Of a stretch of 30,529 bases of DNA, positions 8,154 to 15,740 are shown in pieces. The position numbers were made by a program, and so were the translations under genes. This stretch comes from Desulfobacteraceae bacterium (GTDB lineage: Bacteria; Desulfobacterota; Desulfobacteria; Desulfobacterales; SG8-13): NCBI GenBank assembly GCA_029287875.1, contig JARFQH010000197.1:1-30529 (forward strand). Direction: 5' to 3'. Under the pieces are notes generated by a model, which saw only the letters and a list, made by a program, of their open reading frames with translations, was not told the DNA's origin and searched no databases. How positions within the stretch are numbered: position 1 is the stretch's first letter; every line of letters starts with the position of its first letter.

Positions 8154-9104
8154 TTATTCTTCCAACAGGGTGGCGACGTGGTTGCGGGCGAGTTCCGGCA
8201 GACGCCGCAGGCAGTAACCGCCCTCGAGTACCGAGACGATCCGTCCATTGCAGTGGCGGTCGGCGATTTCCATAAGCCGCTTCATGACCCAAGAATACCA
8301 CTCCGTGGTCAGGTTCATGTTCGACATATCGTCGTCCTTGTGCCCGTCAAAGCCGGCTGAAACAAGAACGAAACCGGGCTGAAACCGCTCGAAGTCTTTG
8401 ACCAGGTTTTCCTCCACCAAGGTCGTGTACTCTGCGTCACCCTGGCCCGGCAGGACCGGATCGTTTTTGGTGTATCCGTAACCCGGGCCGGAGCCGATTT
8501 CGAACTCTCTTCCGGTGCCGGGAAAGGAGAAGGTGGGGTGCTCATGGATGGAGTAGTAAAACACGCTCGAATCCTGCTCGAAGATGTGCTGGGTGCCGTT
8601 GCCGTGGTGGACGTCGAAGTCGATGATACCGATTTTTTCGATTTGCCACTTTTGCTGCAAATAGCGCGCGGCAACGGCCACGTTGTTGAAGTAGCAGAAG
8701 CCCAAGGCGTGGTCTCGCTCGGCATGATGGCCGGGCGGACGCACGGCACAAAACGCGTTGTCGATTTCGCCCTCCATCACCATGTCGATGGTCTGCAGGA
8801 TGCCGCCTACGGCCAGAAATGCGGCATCATAGGTGTCGGCGCACATTTGGTTGTCAGGATGTTCGAAGACTCTTTTCCCAGAGAAACAGGTGTCGCCGAA
8901 GCGGTCGATGTAGGCACTGTCGTGCACGGTCTCGATCCATTGTCGTTGGGCGGGGTTGGCTTTGATGCGGACCAGTTTGGGCAGAAGCCCGCCATCTTCG
9001 ATACCTTGGTAGATGGCGGTGAGCCGTTCGGGTATTTCAGGGTGGTACGGGCCGGTTTCGTGAAGCAGAAATCTTGCATCATACAGGAAGCCTGTTTTTC
9101 TCAT
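8154..9104 (-). CDS. Histone-deacetylase-superfamily hydrolase (AcuC-like)
   Basis: A zinc-dependent amidohydrolase of about 316 residues in the HDAC/AcuC/acetylpolyamine amidohydrolase superfamily. With the ATG at 9104, active-site residues are HH126-127 in RPPGHHAERD, Asp162, Asp164 and His166 in IDFDVHHGNGT, Asp253 in SAGFDGH, and Tyr297 in LEGGYCL. All are intact, so it should be active. Bacterial members remove acetyl groups from protein lysines (AcuC on acetyl-CoA synthetase) or polyamines; which applies here is not visible. A TTG six codons upstream (9122) is an alternative start; I prefer the ATG, which has GGATGG just before it. It follows cooC closely and precedes the AcuB-like gene, matching the acuB/acuC pairing known elsewhere. 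Confidence 0.9.
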   Translation of the reverse strand: MRKTGFLYDARFLLHETGPYHPEIPERLTAIYQGIEDGGLLPKLVRIKANPAQRQWIETVHDSAYIDRFGDTCFSGKRVFEHPDNQMCADTYDAAFLAVGGILQTIDMVMEGEIDNAFCAVRPPGHHAERDHALGFCYFNNVAVAARYLQQKWQIEKIGIIDFDVHHGNGTQHIFEQDSSVFYYSIHEHPTFSFPGTGREFEIGSGPGYGYTKNDPVLPGQGDAEYTTLVEENLVKDFERFQPGFVLVSAGFDGHKDDDMSNMNLTTEWYSWVMKRLMEIADRHCNGRIVSVLEGGYCLRRLPELARNHVATLLEE

Positions 9105-9131
9105 ATAACCATCCGGGGTCAATGGGTGAAC

Positions 9132-9881
9132 CTATTTGACGATCTTTTGAAAGATCTGGAATGCGGCCTGAACCGAACGGCTGTCTTCCGGCAACTCGAT
9201 GGTGGGACGGCCGTTGAGATCGAATTCATAAATCGTATCGTCGGCGGGAACGGTCCCCGCCAGTTCGAGGCCGCCTTCTTTTAATATGTCGAGCACCGTT
9301 GCGGAGGGCGGCTCCTTGGCCTGGTTGATCACGGCGCAGCTCTTGCCGACGACGATGTTGAGTTCGCTGGCCAATTTGTTGATGCGAACGGCGGCCTGGA
9401 TGCTGCGACGCGATGTATCGGAAACCACCAGGAGCACATCTACGTTCTTGGTGGTCAGGCGGCTGATGTGTTCCATGCCGGCCTCGTTGTCCATCACGAC
9501 GTAGGGGTAGTTGTTTTGGATCCGATCGAGAAAATTGGTCAGAAGACTGTTGGCCGCGCAGTAGCATCCGGCACCCTCCGGTTGACCCATGACGATCAGG
9601 TCGAACCCGTCACTTTCGACGATGGCCTCTTCGAGCCTCATTTCCATGAAGATATCCTTGGTCATCCCGCTGGGGACGCTTCCCTTTTTCATGTCTTCGC
9701 GGGCGCCCCCGACGGTGCACGCAATGTTCAATCCCAGCACTTCGTTCAAGTTGGCGTTGCAATCGGCGTCCACGGCCAGAATGGGCGTCTTGCCATTTTT
9801 TACCATATATTTAATCAACAGACCGGCCAGGGTCGTTTTGCCTGTACCGCCCTTTCCGGCCAGAGCAACCGTATACGTCAT
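9132..9881 (-). CDS. cooC: CooC-type ATPase for nickel insertion into CO dehydrogenase
   Basis: A 249-residue MinD/SIMIBI-class P-loop ATPase. It has the deviant Walker A GKGGTGKTT (9-17), AVDADCNANL (36-45), a paired-cysteine motif C106-Y-C108 in GAGCYCAAN and DNEAGMEHISR (131-141). CooC proteins use a CxC metal site at the dimer interface and ATP to load nickel into the carbon monoxide dehydrogenase C-cluster. The GMEHISR segment is also typical. GAAGGAG lies about 8 bases before the ATG. It is the first gene of the minus-strand cluster down to 3192, and no CODH/ACS structural gene is in the window. Its presence suggests the organism makes a nickel CODH, as in the Wood-Ljungdahl pathway. 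Confidence 0.88.
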   Translation of the reverse strand: MTYTVALAGKGGTGKTTLAGLLIKYMVKNGKTPILAVDADCNANLNEVLGLNIACTVGGAREDMKKGSVPSGMTKDIFMEMRLEEAIVESDGFDLIVMGQPEGAGCYCAANSLLTNFLDRIQNNYPYVVMDNEAGMEHISRLTTKNVDVLLVVSDTSRRSIQAAVRINKLASELNIVVGKSCAVINQAKEPPSATVLDILKEGGLELAGTVPADDTIYEFDLNGRPTIELPEDSRSVQAAFQIFQKIVK

Positions 9882-10261
9882 TGGGTTCTTCTCCTTCAGG
9901 TTTTGATATTAACACAAATTTTGTCCATTTTGAAATTGTTTAGGCCAGTTGGGTCAAACAGTCAAGGGGCATCGTCGAGGAGGCCGCGCAGAAGGTGATT
10001 TAAACCGCGCCGACGGTGTGTCCAAAAGCGCCATGATTCATAAAAAGCACGCCGGAGATGGGTTCTCAATTTCCTTGCAAAAGACGCAGATCATATGCTA
10101 ATTGTATAAATTTTAAATTCAATAATTACGGATTCTTAAAAAAAATACACTGGCGGTGAAAACTCAAGCCGGTTGTTCCGGGCTGATCGTGATGACGACC
10201 GGTTGCGAGGTGCTGCAGGCTGACCGGTACACCACCATTTAAACGATAGAGGAGAGGCACA
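9882..10261. other. 380-base divergent intergenic region
   Basis: No gene is supported between the cooC start and the acyl-CoA dehydrogenase start, which diverge from here. The middle (about 10090-10150) is strongly AT-rich and contains TATAAA at 10105-10110, a possible -10 for the plus-strand gene that would give a leader of about 145 bases; no convincing -35 accompanies it. On the minus strand, TTAATATC around 9905-9912 could be a -10 for cooC. GAGGAGAGG around 10248-10256 is the ribosome-binding site of the dehydrogenase. No tRNA, riboswitch fold or strong terminator stood out. Confidence 0.4.
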
Positions 10262-11416
10262 ATGGACTTCGAGCTGAACAAGACGCAGAAGGATATCCAG
10301 AAAGCGGTCAGGGAATTCACCCGGGGAGAATTCGACAGAGATCTGGTGCTGGAGCTGGAGAGAAAACACGAATTCCCCGAAAAAATCTGGCGCAAGGCCT
10401 GTGATCTCGGACTGGTCGGCGTTCATTTCCCCGAAGAGTATTCCGGGCAGGGGCTCGGATGTCTCGAGGACATTCTGGTGGTAGAGGAGTTGTGCCGCGG
10501 CGATTCGACCATGGGCAGCGCCGTTGCCCTCTCGAGTTTTGCTTCGGAAATCGTTCTGCACTGGGGCAACGCCGAAATGAAGCAGAAATATCTGCCCGCC
10601 GTGGCCGAAGGCCGCATGCTCTCGGCCGGGGCTTTCACCGAACCGGACCACGGGTCCGACATCACCAGCATGGACACCACCGCCGTTAAAGAAGGTAACG
10701 AGTGGGTCATCAACGGTACCAAGACCTTCATCACCAACGGCGGGTTGGCCGGGTTTTATTCGGTCATGTGCCAGAGCGACCCAGAGGCTCGACCCACCTA
10801 TCGCGGTATCAGTTTGATACTGGTAGAGGCCGATCGCAAAGGCGTGTCGACCGCGGACGTCGGACAGAAAATGGGCATCCACATGATGGCGACGACCGAA
10901 GTGAACTTCAAAGACGTGCGGGTACCGGCGGCCAACCTGATTGGCGAGGAAAACAAGGGCTTTTACCATGTGCTGCATTTTTTCGACGAAAGCCGGATAC
11001 AGGTTGCGGCGCAAGCGCTGGGTATCGCCCAAGGCGCCTTCGACCGGGCCATCGATTATGTGAAGAAGAGAGAGCAGTTCGGAAAAAAAATAGCCCAATA
11101 TCAGGTGACCCAGCACAAACTGGCGGATATGGCCACAAAAATCGAACTGGCGCGGCTGATGACCTACAAGGCGGCTTGGAATTTCGACCAGGGCCGCATC
11201 GATCCCAAGCTGACTTCCATGGCGAAGATGTATGCGGCCCGAACGGCGGTCGAGGTGGCCGACGAGGCCATCCAACTGCTGGGCGGTTACGGTTACATAA
11301 CCGAGTATGAAGTCGAACGGTTCTATCGGGATGCCAAGATTACCGAGATATACGAAGGCACAAAGGAGATCCAGAAAAACACGATTGCCAGCGCATTGCT
11401 GGGCAAACTGAAGTAA
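10262..11416 (+). CDS. Acyl-CoA dehydrogenase
   Basis: A 384-residue FAD flavoenzyme that forms the 2,3-double bond in acyl-CoA and passes electrons to ETF. Family hallmarks are FTEPDHGSD (124-132 region, flavin and substrate loop), GTKTFITNG, KKREQFGKKI, LLGGYGYITEYEVER and the C-terminal IYEGTKEIQKN, with Glu365 at the position of the catalytic base in medium-chain-type enzymes. Length is typical. The ATG is preceded by GGAGAGG. It is followed by a phasin-like gene, a UbiB-like gene and, on the other strand, ETF:quinone oxidoreductase, which would take its electrons after ETF. Substrate chain length or ring type cannot be decided; sequence style resembles acyl-CoA dehydrogenases of fatty- and aromatic-acid-degrading anaerobes. 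Confidence 0.93.
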   Translation: MDFELNKTQKDIQKAVREFTRGEFDRDLVLELERKHEFPEKIWRKACDLGLVGVHFPEEYSGQGLGCLEDILVVEELCRGDSTMGSAVALSSFASEIVLHWGNAEMKQKYLPAVAEGRMLSAGAFTEPDHGSDITSMDTTAVKEGNEWVINGTKTFITNGGLAGFYSVMCQSDPEARPTYRGISLILVEADRKGVSTADVGQKMGIHMMATTEVNFKDVRVPAANLIGEENKGFYHVLHFFDESRIQVAAQALGIAQGAFDRAIDYVKKREQFGKKIAQYQVTQHKLADMATKIELARLMTYKAAWNFDQGRIDPKLTSMAKMYAARTAVEVADEAIQLLGGYGYITEYEVERFYRDAKITEIYEGTKEIQKNTIASALLGKLK

Positions 11417-11472
11417 ACTATTTACCTTTGAAAGGGCACTGCGGTTCGCCTTTCAGCGAAAGGAGGAAAGCC

Positions 11473-11784
11473 ATGCTGGATATCGTCAAGAAAACCATGT
11501 TGACCGGGATCGGGATGGCCCTGCTGGCCAAAGATGAAATGGAAGAGCTGGCGCGCGAGGTCGTCGAAAAAGGAAAGATGACCGAGCAGGACGGCAAAAA
11601 TTTTCTGAACGAGCTGCAAAAAAGATATGAAGATGTGCAGGGCAAGCTGGAAGAGCGGGTGGAGAGATCGGTCAAAGACATCCTGAAAAAAATGGATGTC
11701 GTCACCGGCGAGGAGCTGAAAGCCATCAAAAAGGAGATCAGGGAGTTGAAGAAGGCGATCAACAAAGACGCAGAGACTGCTTGA
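11473..11784 (+). CDS. Phasin-family-like coiled-coil protein
   Basis: A 103-residue, charged, helical protein beginning MLDIVKKTMLTGIGMALLAKDEM. A short amphipathic/hydrophobic N-terminal helix is followed by long heptad-like helices (about 25-100) rich in Glu and Lys. This is the layout of small phasin or PhaF/PhaI-like proteins that associate with polyhydroxyalkanoate granules or act as coiled-coil partners. I chose the ATG at 11473 because AGGAGG lies 5-6 bases before it; the frame is open upstream but without such a site. It lies 56 bases after the acyl-CoA dehydrogenase and upstream of a UbiB-family kinase. No PHA synthase is in the window, so granule association is only inferred. Confidence 0.7.
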   Translation: MLDIVKKTMLTGIGMALLAKDEMEELAREVVEKGKMTEQDGKNFLNELQKRYEDVQGKLEERVERSVKDILKKMDVVTGEELKAIKKEIRELKKAINKDAETA

Positions 11785-11812
11785 TCATCCGTTTACAGGT
11801 CATCACCCCATC

Positions 11813-11966
11813 AGGGCCCACTCAAAAATAACGTCACATATTGGACGCTGATGCATCCCGTCCGGCACCGTTGCGAAGGCTCAGAATATTACGATATTAA
11901 TTCGGTTTCGTACTTTTACGGCCGGGCGCTGCAAGGCCCGAAATTGCGAACTTATCTTTTCGTTAA
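11813..11966 (+). repeat. Dispersed intergenic repeat element (full-length-looking copy)
   Basis: A non-coding stretch upstream of the UbiB-like gene. Its left end (11813-11843) repeats 3149-3178 directly, and its right end (11938-11963) matches the reverse complement of 15531-15556 at 24 of 26 positions. Between them lie the short dyad AATATTACGATATT around 11887-11900 and a GC hairpin CGGGC/GCCCG at about 11923-11940. A second small hairpin (CCCGC/GCGGG, 11967-11982) follows directly, close to the gene start. The boundaries are defined only by the matches within this window, so the element may be longer. Confidence 0.55.
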
Positions 11967-12008
11967 CCCGCGCATTTGCGGGCGCGAAAACTGCAGGCAA
12001 GACCTTAC

Positions 12009-13706
12009 ATGCTGAGCATCCGAAAAATCGGCGTCATCGGCCGGACGTATCGCAATTTGAACCGTTATCGGCAGATTCTGGCCGTGTTGCTCAAGTACGG
12101 CTTCGGCGATTTACTGGAACTGCTGAAGCTCGATCAGTACGTTGCCGCCGGATTACAGCTGATATCCAAAAAACAGTCGATCAAGGTCGAAAAGCTCACC
12201 CGGCCGCAGGGATTGCGGATGGCCCTCGAAGAGCTCGGTCCGACATACATCAAGCTCGGACAGATTCTGTCAACCCGTCCGGACCTGATCCCGGTCGACT
12301 TTCTGCAGGAACTCTCCAAGCTCCAGGACAAAGTACCCTCGTTTCCCGCCGCCGCCGCCCGTAAGATCATCGAGACCGAGCTGGGGATGACGCCTGAAAA
12401 TCTGTTTGTCCAATTCGACGACACGCCGCTGGCATCGGCCTCCATCGGCCAGGTGCACCGGGCCCAGTTGCAGGACGGTCGGGAGGTCGCGCTCAAGGTC
12501 CAGCGGCCCGGCATCCAGAAAGTCATCGAGGTCGACCTCGAGATCATGCTGCACCTGGCGACCCTGATGGAACACCACATCGAGGAACTGGCCTTCCACC
12601 GCCCGATAAAAATTGTCGAAGAATTTGCCCGGACACTGGAAAAAGAGCTCGATTACCTGCTCGAGGCCGCTAATATGGAACGAGCGGCGCTCAACTTCAG
12701 TGACGACCCCGCAACTTGTATTCCGGCCGTTTTCCGAGAGCTGTCCACCGCGCGGGTCCTCACCACTGAGTGTATCAAGGGTATCAAGGTTTCGGATATC
12801 GAGCGGCTCGATGTTGCAGGACTCGACCGCAAGTTGATCACCTCGCGCGGGGCCGACATTTTGCTGCGCATGATCTTTGAGCACGGTTTTTTTCAGGCCG
12901 ATCCCCACCCCGGCAATATCTTCGTCTTGCCTGACAACGTCATTTGTCTGATCGATTTTGGGATGGTGGGCTCTGTGGACCGACAAACCCGTGAGACCTT
13001 TGTCGATTTACTGGACGGAATCGTCAAAAAGGACGCGTCGAAAGTCGCCGTTGTCCTGTTGCAACTCACGGACTGGGAAGAAGAACCGGACAGCCGCGCC
13101 TTCGAAGTCGACGTCACCGATTTCATGGCCTATCATCTCTTCAGGCCCTTGAAAGACGTTCGGATCGGCAAACTACTCCATCATCTGCTGGAGCTGGCAT
13201 CGCGTCACCGGCTCCGGATTCCCCCGAACATCTTTCTGATGATGAAATCCATGACCACCGTTGAAGGTGTGGCGCGCATGCTCGACCCGGAATTCGACCT
13301 TTTCGGCAGGGCCGCTCCTTATATCAGGAGCGTTATCCTGGAACGGTATTCACCGCAACGCCTGTCGACCGATGCCTTTCAGATGACCGCCGATCTGATA
13401 AAGTTCACCCGGCGGTTCCCTCAAGATCTGCTCGACATCGCCCGCCTGGTTCGCCGCCAGCAACTCTGCCTCAAAATAGAAGACCGGGGACTCGAGCGCA
13501 CCCTTTCCACCCATGACCAAATCAGCAACCGCCTCTCTTTTTCGATCATCATCGCCGCCCTGATCATCGGTTCGGCGCTGATTGTAATATCCGAGATCCC
13601 GCCTTTGTTTTACGGAATATCGTTGATCGGCATCATCGGCTTCACTGCCGCCGCTTTGATGGGTATTTGGCTGCTGGTGGCTATTCTACGCAAGGGAAGG
13701 CTTTAA
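12009..13706 (+). CDS. UbiB/ABC1 (ADCK-type) atypical kinase-like protein
   Basis: A 565-residue membrane-associated protein of the UbiB/ABC1 atypical kinase family, which supports quinone biosynthesis or lipid handling. Hallmarks are KLGQ (82-85) followed by STRPDLIP, the Ala-rich nucleotide loop SASIGQVH (143-150), ALKVQRPG (161-168), ELDY (213-216), QADPHPGN (296-303) and DFG (316-318). Two hydrophobic helices lie at the C-terminus (about 520-560), as expected for membrane anchoring. The ATG at 12009 fits the family N-terminus; a TTG at 11976 is an alternative. An intergenic repeat lies just upstream. UbiB proteins also occur in menaquinone-using anaerobes without ubiquinone, so the quinone link is plausible but unproven. 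Confidence 0.9.
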   Translation: MLSIRKIGVIGRTYRNLNRYRQILAVLLKYGFGDLLELLKLDQYVAAGLQLISKKQSIKVEKLTRPQGLRMALEELGPTYIKLGQILSTRPDLIPVDFLQELSKLQDKVPSFPAAAARKIIETELGMTPENLFVQFDDTPLASASIGQVHRAQLQDGREVALKVQRPGIQKVIEVDLEIMLHLATLMEHHIEELAFHRPIKIVEEFARTLEKELDYLLEAANMERAALNFSDDPATCIPAVFRELSTARVLTTECIKGIKVSDIERLDVAGLDRKLITSRGADILLRMIFEHGFFQADPHPGNIFVLPDNVICLIDFGMVGSVDRQTRETFVDLLDGIVKKDASKVAVVLLQLTDWEEEPDSRAFEVDVTDFMAYHLFRPLKDVRIGKLLHHLLELASRHRLRIPPNIFLMMKSMTTVEGVARMLDPEFDLFGRAAPYIRSVILERYSPQRLSTDAFQMTADLIKFTRRFPQDLLDIARLVRRQQLCLKIEDRGLERTLSTHDQISNRLSFSIIIAALIIGSALIVISEIPPLFYGISLIGIIGFTAAALMGIWLLVAILRKGRL

Positions 13707-13802
13707 TGATTTTCAAAACCGTTCATCCGGGTGGAGGTGCCCACCTTGTTCGGTTGTGTCAGTCGAGTCCCGCCGCGGGATTAAGCCGGTTATGTCAGGC
13801 TA

Positions 13803-13833
13803 GGGATGTGACCCAAATTCTATTTTCGTGTTA
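13803..13833 (-). repeat. Short repeat, inverted copy of 15657-15675
   Basis: Bases 13815-13833 are the reverse complement of 15657-15675 at 18 of 19 positions (core CACGAAAATAGAATTT). The copy overlaps the stop codon of the ETF:quinone oxidoreductase gene, while its partner lies upstream of that gene, so the gene is bracketed by inverted copies. The adjoining GTGAC (as GTCACAT on the minus strand) recalls the repeats at 3149 and 11813. Confidence 0.5.
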
Positions 13834-15504
13834 AACAACGGTGTACCCTGGGCCTTCGCCGCCTTCAGGGCAGGTCCAGGTGATGTTGCGATAGGGGTCC
13901 TTGATATCGCAAGTCTTGCAGTGAAAACAATTGGAAGGGTTGAGTTTAAGCCGTCTTTCACCTGTTGCTGAATCGGTTTCGATTTCGTAAACATTGCCGG
14001 GACAAAAGCGTGTGCAGGGGCTGCGATAGGTGTCGAAGCACCGGGTGACGCACAAATGGGTGTCGTGAACAATCAGATGCGACGGTTGGTCCTCGCGGTG
14101 TTTGGTTTTTGAAAGGTACACGCCGGTCAGTTTGTCGACATACAGTTCACCGTCGAAGGTAGATTTGTCCAGATCCTTGCTGCCGGCGGTTGGGTCGGCT
14201 TTAACGGGTGCGAGGGTCGTGTAATCTTCCTGAAGGGGCATTCGTTCGATCAATCCGCGGCCTTTGGTGACGTACTGGGCCCCCAGATGAATGAATTTGA
14301 CCGCTCCCTTTTTGGCAAGCGCCTGGGCGAAATTTCTGCCTTCGTAGAGTTCTTTTTTCAGCCAGCCGGCGTCAAAGAGGGTCTGGAAGGCGCCCAAAGA
14401 CTCTTCGGTGAAACTGTTTCGAGCGATGGCCGCGATGATGGCCTCGGCGGCCAGCATGCCGGATTTCATGGAGACATGGATTCCCTTCAGGGCCGGCGAG
14501 TTGTGCATGGCCGCACTGCCACCCACGAAAACGGCACCGTTGGCCGACAGTTTGGGGATGCTGAAATAACCACCCGTGGAAACCGTCCGGGCACCCTGTT
14601 CGATGACCTTGCCGCCCTTGATGATACCGGACACGAACGGGTGGCGTTTGAACCGGGTGAACATATCGTAGGGGTCGATCAACGCATCCTCATACCCAAG
14701 ACCGGTAAGGTACCCGATGGCAATCTTGTTGTCCTTCATCTCATAAATAAAGCCGCCTCCGGGCGTATTCATGCCGAGCGGGTAGCCGAGAAAGTGGATA
14801 TCGTTGCTCTTGCCGGTCGCAAAGTAATGGTTGTCCGGCAGCTGAATGACCTCCTTGACCCCGGTTTCGTATATCTGGGGCATCTTGGCGGCGGCGATGT
14901 TCAGTTTTTCTTCGATTTGTTTGAAAAGACTGCCCCGGGCCCCCTCACCGAAAACCGTTACCTTGGCTTTTAGGTCGATTCCGGGTTCGAAGTTGGCTTT
15001 GTGTTCGCCGTCTTTACCGAGCCCCTTATCGCCGGTGCGAATCCCGGTTACCGTTTGCCCTGTTTCGTCGTACAGAACCTCGTTGCCGGCAAATCCCGGG
15101 AAGATATTGATCCCCATTTCCTCGGCTATTCCACCCAGCCAGCGGCAGAATTTTGACAGACTGATGATGTAAAACCCCTTGTTATGGAGATAGTGAGGCA
15201 CCAGGGGGGCCTGGAAGGCGCGGTTTCGGGTCAGATAATAGAAGGCATCGCCTTGAACCACGGCTTCAACCGGACATCCTTTTTCAATGTGATCCGGCAT
15301 GAGTTCATGCAAGGCCCTTGGATTGAGAATGGCCCCGCTGACCGAGTGCGCGCCGATGTCGGAACCTTTTTCGATCAAGGCCACCTCGATGGTCATGTTT
15401 TTTTCCCGTGCCAGCTGCATCAACCGGACGGCGCCTGCCAGACTGGCGGGGCCACCGCCGACGAACAATACGTCGAAATCAATGGATTCCCGTTCGACAC
15501 TCAT
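13831..15504 (-). CDS. Electron-transfer flavoprotein:quinone oxidoreductase (ETF-QO)
   Basis: A 557-residue FAD and 4Fe-4S protein that passes electrons from reduced ETF to the membrane quinone pool. The N-terminal Rossmann motif is VGGGPASLAG (15-24). The C-terminal cluster ligands are Cys501 in FCPGNVYE and Cys526, Cys529 and Cys532 in NCFHCKTCDIKDP, exactly the ETF-QO pattern. GGGFIYEM and HNSPALKGIHVSMKSG are further family segments. Length matches mitochondrial and bacterial enzymes. GAAGGAG lies 7 bases before the ATG. It converges with the UbiB-like gene and diverges from the aldolase gene. With the nearby acyl-CoA dehydrogenase it implies quinone-linked beta-oxidation; etfAB are not in the window. 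Confidence 0.95.
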   Translation of the reverse strand: MSVERESIDFDVLFVGGGPASLAGAVRLMQLAREKNMTIEVALIEKGSDIGAHSVSGAILNPRALHELMPDHIEKGCPVEAVVQGDAFYYLTRNRAFQAPLVPHYLHNKGFYIISLSKFCRWLGGIAEEMGINIFPGFAGNEVLYDETGQTVTGIRTGDKGLGKDGEHKANFEPGIDLKAKVTVFGEGARGSLFKQIEEKLNIAAAKMPQIYETGVKEVIQLPDNHYFATGKSNDIHFLGYPLGMNTPGGGFIYEMKDNKIAIGYLTGLGYEDALIDPYDMFTRFKRHPFVSGIIKGGKVIEQGARTVSTGGYFSIPKLSANGAVFVGGSAAMHNSPALKGIHVSMKSGMLAAEAIIAAIARNSFTEESLGAFQTLFDAGWLKKELYEGRNFAQALAKKGAVKFIHLGAQYVTKGRGLIERMPLQEDYTTLAPVKADPTAGSKDLDKSTFDGELYVDKLTGVYLSKTKHREDQPSHLIVHDTHLCVTRCFDTYRSPCTRFCPGNVYEIETDSATGERRLKLNPSNCFHCKTCDIKDPYRNITWTCPEGGEGPGYTVV

Positions 15505-15530
15505 TATTCGGCTCCTTCATCCTGGGATTC

Positions 15531-15556
15531 ACGAAAATATAAGTTCGCAATTCCGG
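15531..15556 (-). repeat. Short repeat, inverted copy of the right end of 11813-11966
   Basis: The 26 bases starting ACGAAAATATAAGTTCGCAA match the reverse complement of 11938-11963 at 24 positions. They lie 27 bases upstream of the ETF:quinone oxidoreductase start, where they could also fall within its promoter region. TTTAGCACGA just beyond it (15551-15560 region) recurs at 15655-15664. Confidence 0.5.
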
Positions 15557-15656
15557 CCCTATTTAGCACGACGGGTGTTTTTTGTAAATCGGGAAGCGGT
15601 CTTGAAATCCGGTCAATCAGGATTACTATCTGGTGGCGGAAAGCGTCCTGCTGCTT

Positions 15657-15675
15657 TAGCACGAAAATAGAATTT
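15657..15675 (+). repeat. Short repeat, inverted copy of 13815-13833
   Basis: Nineteen bases (TAGCACGAAAATAGAATTT) match the reverse complement of 13815-13833 with a single difference. The site lies between the divergent ETF:quinone oxidoreductase and aldolase genes, 65 bases before the aldolase start. It could be a dispersed repeat end or a shared operator; the sequence alone does not decide. Confidence 0.5.
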
Positions 15676-15740
15676 TCATGCACTGTGGCGGCCCGAAGGG
15701 CCATGAGTGTTTAACCGTAAAACCGTAAGGAGGGTGATGT

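Noticed and set aside
8538..9284. Plus-strand frame (248 residues) over the HDAC-fold and cooC genes
   Set aside because: It runs across two recognised minus-strand genes with catalytic motifs and lacks any recognisable domain.
9882..10261. Riboswitch or small RNA in the cooC/acyl-CoA dehydrogenase gap
   Set aside because: I could find no conserved riboswitch core or strong stem-terminator arrangement, only an AT-rich promoter-like zone.
10136..11275. Long minus-strand frame (379 residues) over the acyl-CoA dehydrogenase
   Set aside because: The plus-strand dehydrogenase has all family motifs and a ribosome-binding site; the antisense frame has none.
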